This document shows positions 7,491 to 12,859 of a stretch of DNA of 12,859 nt, in pieces; position 1 is the first letter of the stretch, and each line of letters opens with the position of its first letter. This DNA comes from Acanthamoeba sp. SK_2022b. Taxonomy: Eukaryota > Discosea > Longamoebia > Acanthamoebidae. Below the pieces are notes generated by a model. It was not told the origin of the DNA. It saw only the letters and a list, made by a program, of their open reading frames with translations, and ran no database searches. Made by a program: the position numbers and the translations under genes. The stretch covers positions 1 to 12,859 of the forward strand of contig JANDJZ010000835.1 of the NCBI GenBank assembly GCA_027943245.1, read 5' to 3'.

Positions 7491-9144
7491 ATGGAGGGAG
7501 AAGAAGGTGGCGTGTTGGGTGGCATGCTCGAAGAGCTATTGGTGGAGGTGCTGGCGTTCTTGGATCCTGTGGACCTGCTTCACCTGGCTGCAGTGGACAC
7601 TCGACTCCACCGCCTTGCCGGTACTCTTGCGAATCTTGGAGGATGAGGGGGCCTTGCTGAGACTAACGAAAAGAGGAAAAGGAGACGAGTGGCTGTGGGG
7701 GCAGCTTGGGCGAGGTCACGTGGTGGTGGCAGGGTGTGGAGCGGTACTGCCCCGGTGCCTGCTCTACGATCGCATCGGTCAAGTAGTGGCTCGCCGCACC
7801 GTCAAGCGCCACGCTACTGAGGTATGGGTAGCCGCACACTGAACAACACCTCATCACAACAACACAACACAACAACAATACAACACAACAAGGCATCAGC
7901 CCTGTACTCACAGCCATGAGGCAGGAGCCTCTACACGTTAACTACTGTAGGATATGCGAGGGGCGATGCTGGTTGGCCGCCCCGCCACCTCCCCCATCAG
8001 AGATGGCCGCCATCTGCGCCAGCGCTCTGTACGACCTGGGGCTATGGGTATGCCCGTGCTCCTCCCTCTTCCAGTCGCTTGCTCACGACGCTCTACATCA
8101 CTTGCTGTTGCTGTTGTCAATTGACACTCGTGCAGGTCAGCGAACGGTGGCAGCAGCAGAGCGCCAACCTGTTCCTCTCGTCTCTCAGCCGACCCGATCC
8201 CCACGCACTCATCCACCTACGCCGCGACCCGGTAAGTTAGCCGTCGCCTGGTTTGCGCCGTGCCTGCTGACGACCACGCGACCTGAGCAAACAGGCGGTG
8301 GCCGACCTGCTGGCCCTGATCGAGTACCACTGCTACGTGATGCTCGACTGGGGCGAGGAGGCCGGGCCCTCCGCCTCCGCGCGCAAGGCGCACGTCGTGC
8401 CGCTCTACTTTGCCCAGCCCATCCGATGCCAGACCTCCGACGCGCAGCTCGCGATCGACCTTCAACTCCCGCTCGTGCGCGGCCACTTCCCTCTCCCCTC
8501 TCCCCTCTTCCCTGCGTCGCAGCTCACACGTGCGCTCGCCAGACGCACGACAAGCTGTCGCTGGACAAGATCATCGGCGCGCTGTACGACTGCTCGACGA
8601 CGCCGAAAGACGCCGAGGGCGGCGGCGGCGGCAGCAGCGAGAGGCCCGGTACGCGCGCGCCAGCGTGTAGGAGCTGAGCGTGGTGTGCGTTTACGCTGAC
8701 GCACGCGCACATGGTGTTGCTCGCGCGCGTGTGGGATTGTGGCAGGAGGACTGCTGGCTCTCCTGGCGCCGACTACCCAAGGACCGTCGCCGTCGGGCCA
8801 GCCATCCCGCCCACGATTCGTTGCACGGCAGGTGCGCATCCATGCCACGGGCTCGGTCCACGTGCGCACGACGCTTGCTGGTGGCCGCACACACTCACGC
8901 TCCTGTCCTCCTCCTCGTTACTGTTGTCGGTCGTGCGCGTGGGCCGCAGGGCAACTCGTGGCGGCTGTTCTCCACGCTCGACAAGCGACTCCACCACCTC
9001 AGGTCGTCGGCCAAGGGACTCGGTATGAGCCCCCCCCCCCAATCCCACGCCTCTCTCGGGGCTCGCCCGCTGCTCGCTGACGCAACGTGGACCGCAGGCC
9101 TCGGCACACCCAACCAATTCCAATCATTCCTGGCTCTGGAATAA
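7491..9144 (+). CDS. F-box protein with unrecognised C-terminal region
   Basis: F-box proteins are the substrate-choosing subunits of SCF ubiquitin ligases. Nine exons were inferred: 7491-7620, 7676-7821, 7925-8047, 8136-8231, 8295-8474, 8543-8648, 8746-8861, 8950-9022 and 9098-9144; 338 residues, all phases consistent. The F-box is residues 11-52: MLEELLVEVLAFLDPVDLL, then LAAVDTRLHRLA, then DEWLWGQL, the usual Leu-Pro-like box followed by the LW block. Intron 1 (7621-7675) joins the two halves and has a CTAAC branch-site match at 7662-7666. The rest has a Cys-rich spot (YCRICEGRCW), a segment with VVPLYFAQPIRC and DKIIGALYDC, a Gly/Ser linker and a C-terminal block with VRIHATGSV and WRLFSTLDKRLHHL. 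I do not recognise a substrate-binding repeat. Intron 2's acceptor (7924) and whether 8475-8542 is spliced (it is also open in frame) are the weakest points. Confidence 0.65.
7855..7891. repeat. CAACA-type low-complexity run in F-box intron 2
   Basis: Nearly pure A/C sequence of CAACA/CACAA units inside intron 7822-7924, on the sense strand. Confidence 0.8.
9030..9040 (+). repeat. C11 run just after a splice donor
   Basis: Eleven C follow the GTATGAG donor of F-box intron 8 (9023-9097). It is one of three such runs in the window, all C on the sense strand. Confidence 0.9.
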
Positions 9145-9145
9145 A
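9140..9145 (+). terminator. AATAAA poly(A) signal overlapping the F-box stop codon
   Basis: AATAAA at 9140-9145 contains the TAA stop (9142-9144) of the F-box gene, so the same bases end translation and may direct cleavage. The A/T-rich sequence after it suits a poly(A) site. Confidence 0.5.
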
Positions 9146-9160
9146 GTGGGCATTTAATAA

Positions 9161-9176
9161 TTTATTTGGTTTTATT
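9161..9176 (-). terminator. Candidate poly(A) signals of the GGT gene
   Basis: TTTATT on the plus strand at 9161-9166 and 9171-9176 reads AATAAA on the minus strand, 24-39 nt past the GGT stop codon. The whole 9145-9199 gap is A/T-rich and serves two convergent genes. Confidence 0.5.
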
Positions 9177-9199
9177 TTATTTCATTTATGATTTTTTGT

Positions 9200-12100
9200 T
9201 CAGAAGCCGGAGGGACGGCCGTGCTTTCGTGGGTCGCTGACGGCGTGGAGCACGCGGGTGGCCGCGTTCTCGTCGCCCGCGGGCGTCGACTCGACCAGCA
9301 CCGCCTGGACCACCGCGATCTCGTCCTTCCGCCCCATCTGCGCGCGTCCAGCACGCCCACAGCCACGTCCAGTGAGCGCAGTGTCGTGGTGGGTGGCACG
9401 CCAGGCAAGCGCGCGACAGAGGGGGGGGGGCTTGACCTGATGCCCGCGCTGCGAAAGCCCTCGAATGATGTCCTCCGCGAAGCCCGCCTCCGCGTACACC
9501 TGCAGCACGAGAGGAGAGGGAGGGGGAGAGGAGAGAGTGAGCGCGCGACTCGTCGTCTTTAAAGGAGCGGTGGTGGGCGATGGGCGAGCAGTACGTCGGT
9601 GGGGAGAAGTTGGTGGTGGATGCGCGGCCGCGATACGGCCTTCCACAGGCCCTGCTTGTAGTCCGCCACGTTAAGGAACGTCTGCAGCGTGCCCGTGATG
9701 ATGCGCGACCCACCTGTGCCCCGCAACAACAAGCCGCGATCAACGACGGGCCACCAATCGGAAGATTATATAAAAAAATATTACCCGAGGCGCCAACGAT
9801 CAGGTAGACCTCTCCGTTCTTGAGCACGATCGAGGGCGACATGGACGAGAGCGGTCGCTTGCCGGGCCCTGTTACAGGTCAGCAGCCATGCGTTGCGACA
9901 ACGGGGCAGGGGGGGGGGGCAGCGCGGGAGTTGGGCAGAGGAGAGCAATTGGGGAACGCGCACGGATGAAGTTGGCCTCGGACGGGGGCAGGTCGTAGGC
10001 GTTGGACCGTCCGGGGATCGAGAAGTCGTCCATCTGGCTGTTCAGCAGGACGCCCGTGGACGGCGACAGCAACTTGGCGCCGAAGATGAGGTTCACCTGC
10101 CCGCCCAATCGCACAAGCAGTCAACACAACTCTCTCTTCTTTGTGGTGTGATGTGATTGGGAGTTACCGTGGAGGTCATGGAGACCGCGTTGCCCTGGGA
10201 ATCGATGACGGAGATGTGGGTGGTGCCCTCGTCGTTGATCGGATCGCCCAGTGGCACCATGTCCTCGTAGTGCCTGTAGGGGAACGTCTTGTCGGCCCGC
10301 AGTCGCCGTCGCAACAGGCCCGCGTGCTCCTTGCTCAGCTGCTCCCACCCCACCGCGCGGTGAACACAGTGGCCACTGTGGAGAGGAGGAATGCGAGGAA
10401 TGCCATGATTACCATGGCGTGCGTGAGGTTGTGCAGGTCGACAAACTGGGGGTCAGCCAGGCCCATGCGATCGGCGTAGACAAACGCCAAGGCTTCGGCC
10501 ACCCAGTGATAGGCCTGGGCGGTTGGACCTGTCGGTGAACGTCGATGGCTGGTGAGCAGCGGCGCGGCGAGGAAAATGATCATGGTGGCGCTCGTGTCGG
10601 TGAAGGAGGAGGGGAGGAGGTGTTGGCACCGATCAGCGGCAGGTTGTAGGCCTCGAGTAGGTTGAGGGCCATCACGACGCAGGCACCTCCGAACGGTGGA
10701 CCTGCGCTAGATCCACGACGCACTTGGACTTGAGAACAAGGAAGAGAACAAATGCTATATTTTTATAAAACACGATTATTAAAAAAATATAACGTACATA
10801 AAAATTATGAAAAACGAAAAAACGAAAGCGACAAACCAAAAAGCGAAAGCGAAAGGGGACTTCGTTCTTTGTGTACCTCAACACCTCGAGCCCGTGATAG
10901 AAGCCCTTCACCGGCCTTCGCACCTGCATCCAATGATGAGTAATTCGACACAATGATACAGAAGAGAGAGAAAGTGCACATCCACACCTTGACGGTTGAG
11001 TTGTAGAGATAGTTGTGGAGGTCGTCGGCGGTGATGATGCCTCCTGCCTGCTGGATGTCGGCCACCAGCTGTTGAGCCAGCGTCGAGTTGCGCGAGTAGA
11101 ACGCCGACGCTCCTTCTTCAGCCTATCCCACGTGTAGCCCACGCGTGTGTACCGTCCATGAGCGAGAATCGGCCCACTGTTGCCTTGGCCGCGCCATGAG
11201 CGAGCGTACCACGCGTTCGAGAGTGTCGGCCAGGCGCGGGTTGGAAACGGTGTCGCCCTCCTTCTTGCGCACGCCGCCAGGAGCGTACACGGACCTCAGG
11301 CCCGGGTCGACCACGATCTCTGGCGTTTGCTTTGGAATGTGGCGTGCACACGGTGAGCACATGCTGTCGACAAAAAAAGCTCCCCAAAAGATGGAGCGCG
11401 CGTAGCGAGAGAGAGGAAAGGGCTACGTCGATCCACTTGGCGAGGAGAGCGGGCACGGTGAAGTTGCGGGCGAGCTGGGCCGAGGGCATGACGACGTCCT
11501 TCCACGTCACGTTGCCCGAGCGGTGGCGCTGCCACGCGTACTCGAGCCCGGCCAGCTCGCCCGGGACCGCCACGCTGAGCCCGCCCGTGCGGCTGGCCTC
11601 GATGGGCTTGTCCTGGTACATGTCCTGCGAGGCGGCGCCGGGCGCCACTTCCCTAAAGTCGATGAGCTCGCTTCGCCCGTCCACGGTGTGCACACTGCGT
11701 AATACGCGCGCCGTGTAGCGTGTGCCATAGGTCAATAATTATAGTCGATTGACGAATCACATTCTACACTATAGTGGCGTCCATGGACCTTTTCAGGACA
11801 GTGGGACAGAAAGGTAAAGGGAAGGTGTCTCGTACAGCATGACGCCACCGCCGCCGATGCCTGAAGAGAAGCTGTTGAGCACGCCGATGCACAGACAACT
11901 CGCCACTGCCGCATCCACAGCGTTGCCTGCACCAGGGTTTTTAATAAAAACAATAAAACAAAGAATAAGAATAAAAAAAAGAACGAAGCGAAGAACGAAG
12001 GCGGAGAGATACCGCCGAGGTCGCGCATGATGGCGGTCCCGATGTCCGAGCACAGACCGTTCTCCGTGGCCACGGCTCCGTGCTGCGCCCGCACGTAGCC

Positions 12101-12526
12101 CGCGCCTGGCGGCGGTTTGGAGGGGGAGGTGGACGAGCCGGAGGGCAAGGTGGCCAGCAAGATGACTACCACAAGCAGCAGGAAGACGAGCACGACCATG
12201 AGGAGCCAAAGAAGACGCTTCCGCTTGCACCACTTGCGGCGCAGGTAGAAGAGCCAGGACCGCAGGCCGCCCGAGTAGTAGGTCCCGATCTGCAGCACCC
12301 CGCCCTCTTCGCCCAGCGCCGCCTCCTCGTCGGAGTAAAACGTGACTCCACTCCCGCCGTCGTCCCCCTCCTCGTAGTCGTCCATCACTTCCCCAGCTTG
12401 CCCGCTGCTGAGGTTGTTTCGGGTCTCCGCCACAATCTCAACCATCTCTTGCGCATCTCCTTCGCCAAACGCATCTCCCTCCACAGGAGAGTCCTCTCGG
12501 AAAGAAGAGGGTGAGCCACTCATCAT
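9200..12526 (-). CDS. GGT: Gamma-glutamyltranspeptidase, type II membrane protein
   Basis: GGT cleaves the gamma-glutamyl bond of extracellular glutathione and its conjugates and matures by self-cleavage. Fourteen minus-strand exons: 12013-12526, 11836-11926, 11427-11694, 11210-11329, 10988-11122, 10877-10923, 10630-10706, 10413-10528, 10168-10338, 9964-10096, 9785-9868, 9595-9713, 9437-9499 and 9200-9337; 691 residues, all phases consistent. One membrane helix lies at about 105-127. Marks in order: GAVATENGLCSDIG and NAVDAAVASCLC (Cys159/Cys184 match the conserved disulfide), GIGGGGVML, LIDFREVAP (Arg216 binds the glutamate carboxylate), SAGPPFGGA, DEGTTHISV with nucleophile Thr495 after Gly494, LLNSQMDDFS, PGKRPLSSM (Ser565/566) and VGASGG. 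The small subunit would be 495-691. The roughly 104-residue acidic cytosolic tail is far longer than the few residues of human GGT1. Start at 12526; a second Met follows directly. Confidence 0.93.
9421..9430 (-). repeat. Homopolymer run (C10 in GGT sense) after a donor
   Basis: Ten G on the plus strand, ten C on the GGT sense strand, directly after the GTCAAG donor of intron 13 (9338-9436). Confidence 0.9.
9909..9919 (-). repeat. Homopolymer run (C11 in GGT sense) inside an intron
   Basis: Eleven G on the plus strand, C on the GGT sense strand, within intron 10 (9869-9963). Confidence 0.9.
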
Positions 12527-12779
12527 GAGGTAGCTTGTAGATGGCAGTGGCCTGGTGGAGTGTTTGTGGTTGAGGTCGGTGTGCGCAGAATTATCCCGAC
12601 AAAATGCCAGAAATATTCATATAATGCAAATTATGAAAGGAATGCAATCAAATGAAATAAGAAGAGAGGCAAGAACCAAAAAAGAGGGACAAGGACACAA
12701 GCAAAGCGCGAGGAGGTGGGCGGAGGAACAGAAGTCAGGCTCAGGACAGGAGAGGCAGGGTGTGGAAGAGAAAACCGAG
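12527..12779. promoter_or_regulatory. Divergent promoter between GGT and the LD-motif gene
   Basis: This 253-bp gap between opposed start codons has an A/T-rich centre (12590-12660) with a TATAAT-like stretch (12619-12624) and an ATGCAAAT octamer (12624-12631). The right half is G/A-rich on the plus strand and stays open in the frame of the next gene, so part of it may be coding if an earlier Met (12624, 12633 or 12642) is used. Confidence 0.45.
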
Positions 12780-12859
12780 ATGGACGAGCTGGCGTCTCTG
12801 TTGCAGGATTTGGAACAGCTCCATCACGAAAATGTGACGCACGCCGGGAAGGCTCAGGC
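12780..12859 (+). CDS. Start of a gene with a paxillin-like LD motif (cut by window end)
   Basis: Only about 26 codons are visible: MDELASLLQDLEQLHHEN, then VTHAGKAQ. The first 14 residues fit the LD pattern (L/M-D-x-L-x-x-L-L-x-x-L) that opens paxillin-family adaptors and binds focal-adhesion kinases and vinculin. Start at 12780 was chosen because it puts the LD motif at the N-terminus as in paxillin. The frame is open upstream with Met codons at 12624, 12633 and 12642, which would add a charged, Lys/Glu/Gln-rich extension. With so little sequence it could be any amphipathic helix; the family assignment is tentative. Confidence 0.4.
   Translation, partial: MDELASLLQDLEQLHHENVTHAGKAQ

Noticed and set aside
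7560..7680. Apparent frameshift in the F-box gene (pseudogene)
   Set aside because: A 55-nt GT..AG intron (7621-7675) with a CTAAC branch site restores the frame and yields the expected DEWLWGQL block after the F-box.
10707..10876. 170-nt A/T-rich stretch in GGT as a possible inserted element
   Set aside because: It fits a normal intron in phase, with no terminal repeats or target duplication. Other introns here have similar A/T-rich parts.
1..12859. Mobile elements, CRISPR arrays, rRNA, phage or bacterial operons
   Set aside because: Nothing seen: no transposase or reverse transcriptase motifs, no spaced direct repeats. All long genes are spliced eukaryotic families.

Overview
The window looks like nuclear DNA of a compact, intron-dense, GC-rich protist. 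An amoebozoan of the Acanthamoeba type is the best guess (inference). The evidence is eukaryotic gene families, six genes cut by short introns (41 inferred coding introns, 55-170 nt), GC-rich exons, introns rich in CACG/CGTG or AT runs, a cAMP-receptor-like GPCR, and gaps of only 42-426 bp between genes. All exon models were built by hand from GT..AG sites, phase continuity and family similarity. Each multi-exon model closes in frame.

Layout: (1) 1-1341, minus: coilin, the Cajal-body scaffold, whose 3' end lies outside the window. (2) 1342-1767: divergent promoter region rich in small inverted repeats. (3) 1768-3577, plus: six-exon seven-helix receptor of the cAMP-receptor-like family. (4) 3620-5896, minus: ten-exon STE24/ZMPSTE24 CAAX protease, tail to tail with the receptor (42 bp apart). 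(5) 5897-6013: 117-bp divergent promoter with E2F-like and Myb-like sites. (6) 6014-6676, plus: nuclear protein with the ESCO/Eco1-type zinc finger but no acetyltransferase domain. (7) 6900-7379, plus: three-exon, 122-residue charged helical protein resembling complexin, with its SNARE-binding-like motif duplicated. (8) 7491-9144, plus: nine-exon F-box protein with an unrecognised C-terminal region. (9) 9200-12526, minus: fourteen-exon gamma-glutamyltranspeptidase with a long acidic cytosolic tail, tail to tail with the F-box gene (55 bp apart). (10) 12527-12779: divergent promoter. (11) 12780 onward, plus: start of a gene whose first residues look like a paxillin LD motif.

The genes do not form one pathway. 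They are housekeeping and signalling genes packed head to head and tail to tail. The only functional coupling I can argue for is shared promoters (coilin/receptor, STE24/ESCO-like, GGT/LD-motif gene). The most interesting items are the complexin-like protein, the ESCO-type zinc finger without its enzyme domain together with its cell-cycle-type promoter, and coilin in this lineage. I saw no tRNA, rRNA, CRISPR or transposon.
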